A DNA stretch of 64,000 nucleotides from Endozoicomonas elysicola (GTDB lineage: Bacteria > Pseudomonadota > Gammaproteobacteria > Pseudomonadales > Endozoicomonadaceae). A program made the position numbers and the translations under genes. Below, piece by piece: positions 26,452-34,581 of this stretch. The notes beneath the pieces were generated by a model that was not told where the DNA came from, ran no database searches, and saw nothing but the letters and a program-made list of their open reading frames with translations. The stretch's first letter is position 1. Every line of letters starts with the position of its first letter. The DNA is taken from positions 5,485,471-5,549,470 of the forward strand of contig NZ_JOJP01000001.1 in assembly GCF_000710775.1 (NCBI RefSeq). Direction: 5' to 3'.

Positions 26452-27396
26452 CTATAGACTCACACCTGTTTCAGCAATAATTTCAGAGATCTGATTTGCT
26501 GCATTCAACGCGTTTCTACCATCCTCACCACTGACTCTTGGCGGATTGGAAGCTTCAACACTCTGTAGGAAGTCTTCAATCTCCAGCTTCAGAGCGTCAT
26601 TACCCTGGTAGCTCTGCTCATTGCACTCGATAACAGGGATCCCTGGATGCTGCTCTCCTTCCCCTTTAAAAAAATGGCTGACTTTTAGTTCCTGGAAATC
26701 AACACAGATACAGGAGCTCTTCTGAAAGATACGCATCTTTCTTTTGCTTTTCTGACTGATTCGGCTCGCCGTTACATTCGCAACACAACCACAGGCAAAT
26801 GATAAGCGCGCCTGAGCAATATCAATGGTGTCAGATAAAACGGCACTTCCATTAGCCGCAATACCTATCAAAGGAGAGTCAACAATATTAAGAATGATAT
26901 CCAGATCATGAATCATAAGATCCATAATGACATTGATATCCATGGATCGCGGTTTGAATGAAGCCAAACGGTGAGACTCAATAAATCGAGGTTGTTTGAC
27001 TTTATCAGAGACACTGCCTAGCGCAGCGTTGTAACGTTCAAGAAAGCCAACCTGAAGAATCAGCTGTTTTTCTCGAGCCAGTCTAATCATTTCCTCTGCC
27101 TGTGATAAATTGCTGGCTATTGGTTTTTCTACCAACACGTGCACACCGGCTTTTAAAAAATCACGGGCAATGGTGTGATGCATGACCGTTGGCACTACAA
27201 CACTTACCGCATCTACCTGGCCAATCAGGTCTCTGTAGTCCCTGAAATAATGGGTGTTGCAATCACTGGCCACTCGCTGGCCACAAATCTCATTAATATC
27301 AGCCACACCGACCAGGTGACTGGACGCTAATCGGGCATATTTCTCAGCGTGGAATCTGCCAAGATAGCCCGCTCCGATGACTGCCGTTCGTAGCAT
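26452..27396 (-). CDS. Gfo/Idh/MocA-family nucleotide-sugar oxidoreductase
   Basis: A 314-aa NAD-dependent oxidoreductase with an N-terminal Rossmann motif (VIGAGYLGRFHAEKYA), the family's EKP motif in VHVLVEKPIASNLSQA near residue 90, and DLMIHDLDIIL near 163. GYLGRFHAEKYA recalls UDP-GlcNAc 3-dehydrogenases (GnnA). Being upstream of an aminotransferase, it would supply the 3-keto sugar. Lipid A or surface-glycan modification is the likely purpose; the substrate remains an inference. Confidence 0.82.
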   Translation of the reverse strand: MLRTAVIGAGYLGRFHAEKYARLASSHLVGVADINEICGQRVASDCNTHYFRDYRDLIGQVDAVSVVVPTVMHHTIARDFLKAGVHVLVEKPIASNLSQAEEMIRLAREKQLILQVGFLERYNAALGSVSDKVKQPRFIESHRLASFKPRSMDINVIMDLMIHDLDIILNIVDSPLIGIAANGSAVLSDTIDIAQARLSFACGCVANVTASRISQKSKRKMRIFQKSSCICVDFQELKVSHFFKGEGEQHPGIPVIECNEQSYQGNDALKLEIEDFLQSVEASNPPRVSGEDGRNALNAANQISEIIAETGVSL

Positions 27397-27501
27397 GCAC
27401 TTCCATCACTAATTGGTGGATAGAAGCAGTAAAGATAGACAGAAATCATAGTTCTGCTAGCGATTTTATATGGATAGCTGAAAAGAGGGTTCATTGAAAA
27501 T

Positions 27502-27527
27502 AAAAAAGGCAGCAAGAAATGCTGCCT
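27502..27527 (-). terminator. Rho-independent terminator
   Basis: AGGCAGCA, a 5-nt loop and TGCTGCCT, followed on the minus strand by TTTTTTATTTT. It ends the small secreted-protein gene that begins at 27936. Confidence 0.88.
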
Positions 27528-27552
27528 GGAAAGCACTGTTTTTGTAAAGAAA

Positions 27553-27936
27553 TCAGCTACGCTTACCGTAAACTTTTACTTCAGCGTACTTATGGCCACC
27601 GATAGCGGTTTTGTAGTCCATCTCGATCTTGTTGATAATGCGATCACCATCAATCAGACGATATGGCAGTGAACGCTTGCCTTTGTGCAGACGCTTGTTG
27701 ATGTGGATAGTCTGTGACTTGCCATTGCCAAAGACAACTTTGATTTTCTTCATGAAAATCGGAGCTCTGTCCACTTTGAATGCGATAGTGTCGTACTTAC
27801 CCTTGAAGCCACTAACATGGATTACATCCTGTTCGCTCTGAAAAGAAACACGACGCTCACCGAGCTTTTTCCAGTCATCGGCCATAACGCCAAAGCTCAG
27901 CACACTCATCAACACTAAGGAAAAAAGCTTTTTCAT
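27553..27936 (-). CDS. Small secreted protein of unknown function
   Basis: A 127-aa protein with a clear Sec signal peptide (MKKLFSLVLMSVLSFGVMA, cleavage before DDW at residue 20). The mature part is basic and beta-rich, with a pattern of short strands (VSFQSEQDVIHVSG, IAFKVDRAPIFMKKIKVVFG). It vaguely recalls DUF2541-like periplasmic proteins, but I cannot confirm a family. It is a single gene with its own terminator. Confidence 0.7.
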   Translation of the reverse strand: MKKLFSLVLMSVLSFGVMADDWKKLGERRVSFQSEQDVIHVSGFKGKYDTIAFKVDRAPIFMKKIKVVFGNGKSQTIHINKRLHKGKRSLPYRLIDGDRIINKIEMDYKTAIGGHKYAEVKVYGKRS

Positions 27937-28079
27937 GGTATTTATGATCCACTCTAATTCATATAAAAATCCGAGCGGATATTAAGGTAAAGAACCACTA
28001 TATCCCTAGTCAGTAGACACCAATAAAAATGACGGAATATCGCTATCCGTTATGCGATATTCCTTAACAGCCAATGAAA

Positions 28080-29426
28080 TCAAATACCGAAGAACGTAAA
28101 TTTCAGCACAAACAGCGTTGCTAATATCCACACACTGATACTGACTTCACTGGCCCTGCCTGCCAGCAGTTTTACCAGAGGATAAGCAATAAAACCGAGG
28201 GCAATGCCATTAGCAATAGAGAAGCTCAGTGGCATCATGATGGCGGTAATCAGTACCGGGCCAGCTTCAGTCAAATCATTCCAGTCAATATTCGCAAGGC
28301 TACCGGCCATCAATACTGCGACATAAATCAGGGCTCCTGCGGTTGCATAGGCTGGAACCATCGCCGCCAATGGCGAAAGAAACATACAAAGCAGAAACAA
28401 CACTCCTACAGTGACGGCTACCAGACCTGTTCGACCGCCTGCAGCCACACCTGATGCACTCTCTACATAGGAGGTAACCGTCGGTGTTCCCACCAGCGCT
28501 CCAGCCCAGGAAGCGGTTCCGTCTGTAATCATCGCCCGGTTCATATTTTGCATCTTGCCATTCTGATCAGCCAGGCCAGCTTTATCGCCAACAGCAATCA
28601 ATGTTCCAGTGGTATCAAACAGATTCACAAACATGAAAGCCACAATAACACCCAGCATCTCCGGTTTCAGGGCACCCATAATATCCAGCTTGCCAACCAC
28701 AGGTTCAAGGCTGGGCGGTGCAGAGTATATTCCCTGAAAGGCGATATCTCCGGCCATAAGGCCTATTCCCGAGACAACAACAATGGCTAACAGCACGGCA
28801 GCTTTAAAGCCACGGTAAGCCAGACCCAGAATCAACAGAAGGCTCAGACAGGCCATCACAGGGCTGAACTGCGTAATATCACCCAGCGTGATAATGGTCC
28901 CCGGGCTGGCAACCACAATACCGGCGTTTTTCAGACCAATCAGAGCGAGGAAAAGGCCGATACCTGCAGTAATACCCACTCGCAGCCCCTTCGGAATGCT
29001 GTCAATAATCCACTCACGGACTTTAAACAGGCTCAGCAGCATGAACCCAATACCACCCCAGAAAACAGCGCCCATGGCCTGTTCCCATGAGTAACCCATT
29101 CCCAGAACAACGGCATAGGCAAAGAAAGCATTCAAGCCCATACCGGGAGCGAGGCCTACCGGCCAGTTGGCATACAGGCCAATAGCGATGGAACTTAAAC
29201 CTGCGACAAGGCAGGTAGCCGCAAACAAGGCGCCTTTATCCATTCCTGCATCGGACAGCATGCCCGGTATCACAAACACCACGTAACACATGGTAATAAA
29301 GGTGGTGAAACCGGCCACCAGCTCTGTTTTTACCGTTGTATTATGAGCTTTAAGCTTGAACAGCCGATCCAGAAACGCTGGCTTATCATCTGCCGATGAT
29401 AGTGACTTCGTATCCACTGAGTTCAT
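28080..29426 (-). CDS. AzgA-type purine (adenine/guanine/hypoxanthine) permease
   Basis: NCS2-superfamily transporter of the AzgA subgroup, 448 aa with 12-14 membrane segments. Signature stretches: ELVAGFTTFITMCYVVFVIP near the N-terminus, GLAPGMGLNAFFAYAVV near residue 92, GITAGIGLFLALIGLKNAG near 150 and FVNLFDTTGTLIAVGDKAGL near 262. It imports purine bases by proton symport. It is divergent from xdhABC, with RutR-like boxes in between, so import and oxidation of hypoxanthine/xanthine are probably co-regulated. Confidence 0.87.
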   Translation of the reverse strand: MNSVDTKSLSSADDKPAFLDRLFKLKAHNTTVKTELVAGFTTFITMCYVVFVIPGMLSDAGMDKGALFAATCLVAGLSSIAIGLYANWPVGLAPGMGLNAFFAYAVVLGMGYSWEQAMGAVFWGGIGFMLLSLFKVREWIIDSIPKGLRVGITAGIGLFLALIGLKNAGIVVASPGTIITLGDITQFSPVMACLSLLLILGLAYRGFKAAVLLAIVVVSGIGLMAGDIAFQGIYSAPPSLEPVVGKLDIMGALKPEMLGVIVAFMFVNLFDTTGTLIAVGDKAGLADQNGKMQNMNRAMITDGTASWAGALVGTPTVTSYVESASGVAAGGRTGLVAVTVGVLFLLCMFLSPLAAMVPAYATAGALIYVAVLMAGSLANIDWNDLTEAGPVLITAIMMPLSFSIANGIALGFIAYPLVKLLAGRASEVSISVWILATLFVLKFTFFGI

Positions 29427-29530
29427 AGAAACTTCCAGTCCTGTATTTTTTATTTTTTATGCTCTGCGCATTGAGGATTTTTTATCCAGCCTGGCAAGAC
29501 TAACAAGTTGATCTGAATCAATGCAAATTT

Positions 29531-29546
29531 CTGACTTTATGGTCAA
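29531..29546. promoter_or_regulatory. RutR-like operator, distal copy
   Basis: CTGACTTTATGGTCAA compared with the RutR palindrome TTGACCA-NN-TGGTCAA: the right half is perfect and the left half has three mismatches. It lies in the divergent azgA/xdhA region, its centre 47 nt from the second box. Confidence 0.4.
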
Positions 29547-29577
29547 CAAAATTCACAGCTGATCCCTTGCTATTTTC

Positions 29578-29593
29578 CTGACCAGATAGTCAA
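29578..29593. promoter_or_regulatory. RutR-like operator upstream of xdhA
   Basis: CTGACCAGATAGTCAA differs from the E. coli RutR consensus TTGACCA-NN-TGGTCAA at only two of the 14 defined positions. It is 125 nt ahead of xdhA, and a RutR-type regulator is encoded at 53751. Direct binding is inferred. Confidence 0.5.
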
Positions 29594-29717
29594 ATTAATA
29601 AAAAGTAAAAAGCTGGAAATGTCATACAGCCTATCTAACGAAAGCTTCAACGAGCTGTCATGGCATTCTCGTCATAGAAAGTCATAATAAAAAGAATGAA
29701 AAAGGGACATTGCCATC

Positions 29718-31193
29718 GTGATTCGCTTTCTTCTAAACGATCGGCTCGTCGTAGTTGAGGACACCGCTTCAGACACCACGGTTCTTGATTATCTTCGAGG
29801 CAATACTGAAACGAGCTCTTCAAAGCCTGTGGCTGATGAAAAGCGTACTGGAACCAAAGAGGGCTGCTGCTCGGGTGACTGTGGCGCATGCACCGTTGTG
29901 GTCGGTGAGCCAGAAGGTGGACAGCTGAAATACAAGACTATGAACGCCTGTATTGCCCTGATGCCTTCGCTTCATGGTAAGCAGCTACTGACGGTAGAAG
30001 ATCTTGCAGGCTCTCACGAGGCCGACCAGCAAATTAAAAAGGGTGAGTTGCACCCTGTACAGCAGGCACTGGTTGATCACCATGGATCCCAATGTGGCTT
30101 CTGCACACCGGGCATTGTGATGTCGTTGTTTGCTCTTCACCATGAAAGTGCAGAAGACAAACCCGATGTTCTTGAAGCCCTTGGTGGAAACCTGTGCCGG
30201 TGCACCGGCTACCGCCCCCTGGTTGATGCGGCTAACAGCCTGGCCAATGCTCAACCAGATGATGAGTTTTTCAGAAACCGTGAGGAAACCCTGTCCAAGC
30301 TACAAACCATAGAGCAGCAAGGCAGTGTGAATGGTAACGGTGCATGTATTCCTGCCAGTGAAGATGAGCTCGCACAGTATCTGTTGGATAACCCTGACGC
30401 CAGAATTCTGGCCGGTGGTACCGATCTTGGGCTCGATGTAACCCAGCAACTGAAGAAAATTGAAAAACTGGTCTCCGTTAAGAATATTCCTTCTCTGCAG
30501 ACCATTCATGAAGATAACAATGAACTGGTAATTGGCTCTGCGGTCACTTATCGGAGCATAAAGTCCATATTTACAAAGTACTATCCTGAGTTTGCTCAAA
30601 TGCTGGATCGGCTGGGCTCCCAGCAGATACGTAATCAGGGAACCCTGGGTGGCAACATCGGCAACGCCTCACCCATAGGCGACACGCCTCCTGTTTTATT
30701 GGCTCTTGATGCGTCTCTGGATCTTCGTTACGGAGATAACATCAGGAATATCCCGCTTAACCAGTTTTTCCTGGATTACAAAAAGACCGAACTTACCTCG
30801 GGTGAATACATTGCCCGAATTCGTATTCCCAAAAAACCTCACCAGCTAAAAGTTTATAAACTCAGTAAGCGCTATGGTGATGATATCTCTACCGTCCTTG
30901 CCGCGATTAATCTGGAGACCAATGGTGATGGTCAAATAACAAGGGCAAGAGTGGCGTTGGGCGGCATGGCGGCCATTCCCAAGCGAGCGGAATTGTGTGA
31001 GCAGATTTTAACCGGATCACCACTGAATAACGAAACGCTCAGCCGGGCAAAAGCAGCTATCCGTCAGGAGTTCAAACCCATGTCGGATGTTCGGGCCAGC
31101 AGCGAGTACCGCCTTGAAGCTGCCTGTAATTTGCTGGAGCGTTATTTTATGGAACTGTCTGGCCAGAATGTAAGGATTATCTGTCATGCGTAA
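29718..31193 (+). CDS. xdhA: Xanthine dehydrogenase small subunit (2Fe-2S and FAD)
   Basis: XdhA of 491 aa. The N-terminal [2Fe-2S] domain has CCSGDCGACTVVVG (first cluster) and CGFCTPGIVMS with NLCRCTGYRPLV (second cluster). The FAD-binding domain begins near residue 210 with ARILAGGTDLGLDVTQ and continues with QIRNQGTLGGNIGNASPIGD. It passes electrons from the molybdenum subunit to NAD. The start is a GTG at 29718 with AAGGGAC upstream. It overlaps xdhB by 8 nt. Confidence 0.93.
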   Translation: MIRFLLNDRLVVVEDTASDTTVLDYLRGNTETSSSKPVADEKRTGTKEGCCSGDCGACTVVVGEPEGGQLKYKTMNACIALMPSLHGKQLLTVEDLAGSHEADQQIKKGELHPVQQALVDHHGSQCGFCTPGIVMSLFALHHESAEDKPDVLEALGGNLCRCTGYRPLVDAANSLANAQPDDEFFRNREETLSKLQTIEQQGSVNGNGACIPASEDELAQYLLDNPDARILAGGTDLGLDVTQQLKKIEKLVSVKNIPSLQTIHEDNNELVIGSAVTYRSIKSIFTKYYPEFAQMLDRLGSQQIRNQGTLGGNIGNASPIGDTPPVLLALDASLDLRYGDNIRNIPLNQFFLDYKKTELTSGEYIARIRIPKKPHQLKVYKLSKRYGDDISTVLAAINLETNGDGQITRARVALGGMAAIPKRAELCEQILTGSPLNNETLSRAKAAIRQEFKPMSDVRASSEYRLEAACNLLERYFMELSGQNVRIICHA

Positions 31194-33636
31194 ACTACCG
31201 GATCTGGCCAGTGAACTGAAACAGACTCATAAGCTCGATGGCAGCCCTGAGTTCAATGACAGCCATGAGCTGACGAACAGCCCTGAACTGATCATGAGCA
31301 AAGAAACTGAAACTCCGATTTCGGCTGACGAGCGTCACGCTCTTCACATGAGCGGAAACCGTTCAGCTAAACACGACAGTGCTCACCTTCATGTGACTGG
31401 TAAAGCACTCTATATTGATGATCGCCCGGAAATGGCCAACCAGCTGCACGCAGGATTTGGTCTTTCGACAGAAGCCCATGCAGAGATCATCAGTATTAAT
31501 TTTGATGAAGTATGGAATACTCCCGGTGTTGTGGCTGTCATAACCGCAGAAGACATTCCGGGTCACAAAGATATCGGCCCTGTTTTTCCGGGAGACATGC
31601 TGCTGGCTGAAGGCCGGGTGGATTATATTGGACAACCGATTTTTGCAGTGGCAGCAACTTCCCATAAAGCCGCAAAAAGAGCCGCTCGAAAAGCCGTTAT
31701 TGAATATCGCGCACTTGAAGCAATTCTAGGTATCGATCAGGCCATGGAACAAAACTCGTTTGTTCGGCCTGACCACACCATGAAGAAAGGCGATGCCAGA
31801 CAGGCCATCAGTCATGCCGATCACCAGCTGTCAGGACAGATGTCGAACGGTGGCCAGGAACATTTCTACCTGGAAGGGCAAATCGCCAGTGTTATTCCCC
31901 AGGAAGATGGTCAGCTTCATGTATACACGTCAAGCCAGCACCCTTCTGAGGTTCAGAAACTGGTCGCTGAAGTCATCGGCGTACCGCTGAGTAAAGTAGT
32001 GGCCGACGTCCGTCGCATGGGCGGCGGTTTTGGAGGTAAAGAAACCCAGGCAGCGGCCCCGGCCTGTATTGCCGCGCTTCTGGCAGTAAAAACCGGCAGA
32101 CCGGTCAAGTTTCGAGTTGATCGACAGCAGGATATGGTGTCTACCGGTAAGCGTCACCCTTTTCGCCATCGCTATAACGTCGGTTTTGATCAGGAAGGCA
32201 TGCTGGAAGGTGTTGATATCGAACTGGCCGGTGATGCCGGACACTCTCCGGACCTGACCGACGCCATTGTCGACCGGGCCATGTTCCACTCAGATAATGC
32301 CTATTATCTGAATAACGCTACCGTGATCGGTCATCGCTGCCGAACCAATACCGCATCAAACACAGCCTTCAGAGGCTTTGGTGGGCCTCAGGGCATGCTG
32401 GTCATTGAACGGATTATGGACGACATTGCACGCTCAACTGGTCTGGACCCTCTGGAGGTTCGCAAGAGAAACCTCTATGGCATTACGGAACGGAACACTA
32501 CTCATTATCACCAGCGGGTAGAACATAACGTACTGCATGATGTTATCGGTAAGCTGGAAGAAAGCTCTGACTACTGGCAACGAAGAGAAGCAATCAGCAC
32601 CTTCAACCAGCAGAGCCCGGTACTGAAAAAAGGACTGGCTTTGACACCGGTAAAGTTTGGTATCTCTTTTACCGCGAAACACCTGAACCAAGCCGGTGCT
32701 CTTGTCCATGTCTATACCGATGGCAGTATTCAGATCAACCATGGCGGAACAGAGATGGGCCAGGGTCTCTACACCAAAGTCGCCCAGATCGTAGCCAACG
32801 AGTTCGGCGTTTCTCTTGAACTGGTTCAGGTCACGTCGACCCGCACCGATAAAGTACCCAACACTTCACCCACCGCGGCATCCAGTGGCTCGGACCTTAA
32901 TGGCAAGGCAGCACAGGATGCCTGTCAGAAAATTCGGGATCGTCTGATCGAGTTTGCTGTTGAGCACTATGGTGTTTCAGATCAGGAAGTTTCATTCCAT
33001 GATAACGAAGTCCATCTGGGTGAACGTCAAATGCCGTTTGAAGGCTTTATTCAGGCCGCTTATCTGAACCGTATCTCTTTATCCAGCAGTGGTTTCTACA
33101 GCACTCCGGAAATTCACTACGATCGGGAAACAGCCAGTGGTCGGCCTTTCTATTACTTTGCCTGCGGGGCTTCCGTTTCAGAAGTGACAGTGGATACTCT
33201 GACGGGAGAGTACAAGGTTGATCGAGTGGACATTCTTCATGATGTGGGTCACTCACTGAACCCGGCCATTGACCAGGGGCAGATTGAAGGTGGTTTTATC
33301 CAGGGCATGGGCTGGATGACAACTGAAGAACTGGTATGGGACGACAGCGGACGTTTACTGAGCAACAACCCTGCTACCTATAAAATCCCAACCATTGAAG
33401 ATATACCACCGGTATTTAATGTTGAGCTGTTCCAGCAGGCGAACCCGAAGCACACGATCTATCACTCAAAGGCGGTCGGTGAGCCCCCATTTATGCTGGG
33501 TATGTCGGTGTGGTGTGCTATTCGGGATGCTGTCTCCAGCCTTGCTGATTATCAGGTAAATCCACAAATTGATGTGCCTGCCACCCCGGAAAGGGTATTG
33601 ACGGCAGTCACATCCATAAAAAATGCAGTGCTATAA
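31186..33636 (+). CDS. xdhB: Xanthine dehydrogenase large (molybdopterin) subunit
   Basis: Molybdenum-cofactor subunit of 816 aa that hydroxylates hypoxanthine and xanthine to urate. Recognisable parts: HVTGKALYIDD near residue 70, RMGGGFGGKE near 275, NTAFRGFGGPQGM near 388 (active-site Arg), the NHGGTEMGQGLYTK loop and the C-terminal KAVGEPPFMLG with the catalytic Glu. The N-terminus is about 35 residues longer than usual and made of three degenerate 18-nt repeats. An in-frame ATG at 31288 exists, but only the ATG at 31186 has a plausible TAAGGA site. Confidence 0.93.
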   Translation: MRKLPDLASELKQTHKLDGSPEFNDSHELTNSPELIMSKETETPISADERHALHMSGNRSAKHDSAHLHVTGKALYIDDRPEMANQLHAGFGLSTEAHAEIISINFDEVWNTPGVVAVITAEDIPGHKDIGPVFPGDMLLAEGRVDYIGQPIFAVAATSHKAAKRAARKAVIEYRALEAILGIDQAMEQNSFVRPDHTMKKGDARQAISHADHQLSGQMSNGGQEHFYLEGQIASVIPQEDGQLHVYTSSQHPSEVQKLVAEVIGVPLSKVVADVRRMGGGFGGKETQAAAPACIAALLAVKTGRPVKFRVDRQQDMVSTGKRHPFRHRYNVGFDQEGMLEGVDIELAGDAGHSPDLTDAIVDRAMFHSDNAYYLNNATVIGHRCRTNTASNTAFRGFGGPQGMLVIERIMDDIARSTGLDPLEVRKRNLYGITERNTTHYHQRVEHNVLHDVIGKLEESSDYWQRREAISTFNQQSPVLKKGLALTPVKFGISFTAKHLNQAGALVHVYTDGSIQINHGGTEMGQGLYTKVAQIVANEFGVSLELVQVTSTRTDKVPNTSPTAASSGSDLNGKAAQDACQKIRDRLIEFAVEHYGVSDQEVSFHDNEVHLGERQMPFEGFIQAAYLNRISLSSSGFYSTPEIHYDRETASGRPFYYFACGASVSEVTVDTLTGEYKVDRVDILHDVGHSLNPAIDQGQIEGGFIQGMGWMTTEELVWDDSGRLLSNNPATYKIPTIEDIPPVFNVELFQQANPKHTIYHSKAVGEPPFMLGMSVWCAIRDAVSSLADYQVNPQIDVPATPERVLTAVTSIKNAVL
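31243..31296 (+). repeat. Three tandem 18-nt repeats in the xdhB N-terminus
   Basis: Units at 31243-31260, 31261-31278 and 31279-31296 each start AGCC and encode Ser-(Pro/His)-Glu-(Phe/Leu) motifs. They lie in an N-terminal extension not expected in XdhB. Confidence 0.6.
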
Positions 33637-33662
33637 AAAGACCGATGTGAGAGGGACAGAGT

Positions 33663-34505
33663 ATGTGGATTGACGCATTGGCCAATCTTCAGAAAACCGG
33701 TGAGTCTGGAGTACTGGTTACCATTCTGGGTTCAGCAGGCTCTGCCCCCAGAAAGTCCGGTAGTAAAATGCTAGTCACTGCTGACCAGTGCTTTGATACC
33801 ATCGGTGGCGGGCAGCTGGAGTTTCTGTTGATCCAGAAAGCCCGGGAGCTGCTGCTTAATGATCATTCAGAGCCGGTTCTGGAACACTTCCCTCTTGGCC
33901 CCAAACTCGGGCAGTGCTGTGGTGGCAGCGTCAGTGCGCTGCTGGAACCCATCACCACCTGTGGTTTTCGAATCGCTCTGTTTGGCGCCGGCCATGTTGG
34001 TCATGCACTGGTGAATGTTCTGGCTCCTCTGGATTGCCAGATTACCTGGATCGACAGCAGAGCAGAGCTGTTTCCAGAGGAGATACCGGGAAATGTCCAG
34101 ATCTGTATCAGCGATCAGCCAGAGCTGGAGGTCGACAACCTGCCAGAGGGTACGTTTTTTCTGGTCGTCACTCACAACCACCAGCTGGACTTTGCCATTA
34201 CGGAAGCAACGCTGAAATATGACAAGAGTCGTTGGCTGGGAGTGATTGGCTCAGAAACCAAGGCAAAGCGTTTTCGTCAACGACTGGAACACAGAGGTTG
34301 TTTTTCACAAGCTGAAATTGATCATATGCATTGCCCGGTTGGACTGGAGAGTGTTGGTGGCCGAAAACCGGCTGAAATAGCCATTGCTATTGCGGCTGAA
34401 ATTCTGGCCGTACAAAATGGAAACAGGGGTGAAAAGAATAAAAAGCGGGAAGGCATTGCCTGGCAAGATATAAAAAAATTAATCACTCATAAAGTTGCAA
34501 TATGA
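33663..34505 (+). CDS. xdhC: Xanthine dehydrogenase accessory protein XdhC
   Basis: XdhC of 280 aa, which binds molybdenum cofactor, sulfurates it with a partner and inserts it in XdhB. N-terminal XdhC/CoxI domain: TILGSAGSAPRKSGSKMLV and TIGGGQLEF, then LGQCCGGSVSALLEP. The C-terminal Rossmann domain has LFGAGHVGHALV near residue 108 and GVIGSETKAKRFRQRL. A good ribosome site (GAGAGGGACAG) precedes the ATG, 26 nt after xdhB. The operon appears to end here; the next gene overlaps only if a doubtful early start is used. Confidence 0.92.
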   Translation: MWIDALANLQKTGESGVLVTILGSAGSAPRKSGSKMLVTADQCFDTIGGGQLEFLLIQKARELLLNDHSEPVLEHFPLGPKLGQCCGGSVSALLEPITTCGFRIALFGAGHVGHALVNVLAPLDCQITWIDSRAELFPEEIPGNVQICISDQPELEVDNLPEGTFFLVVTHNHQLDFAITEATLKYDKSRWLGVIGSETKAKRFRQRLEHRGCFSQAEIDHMHCPVGLESVGGRKPAEIAIAIAAEILAVQNGNRGEKNKKREGIAWQDIKKLITHKVAI

Positions 34506-34581
34506 GATTTGCCTACTTACATCCCTGTCCTTGAACTTTTGGTATTGGCGGCAGTCAATAGCTTTGTATAAAAAATCAAAG

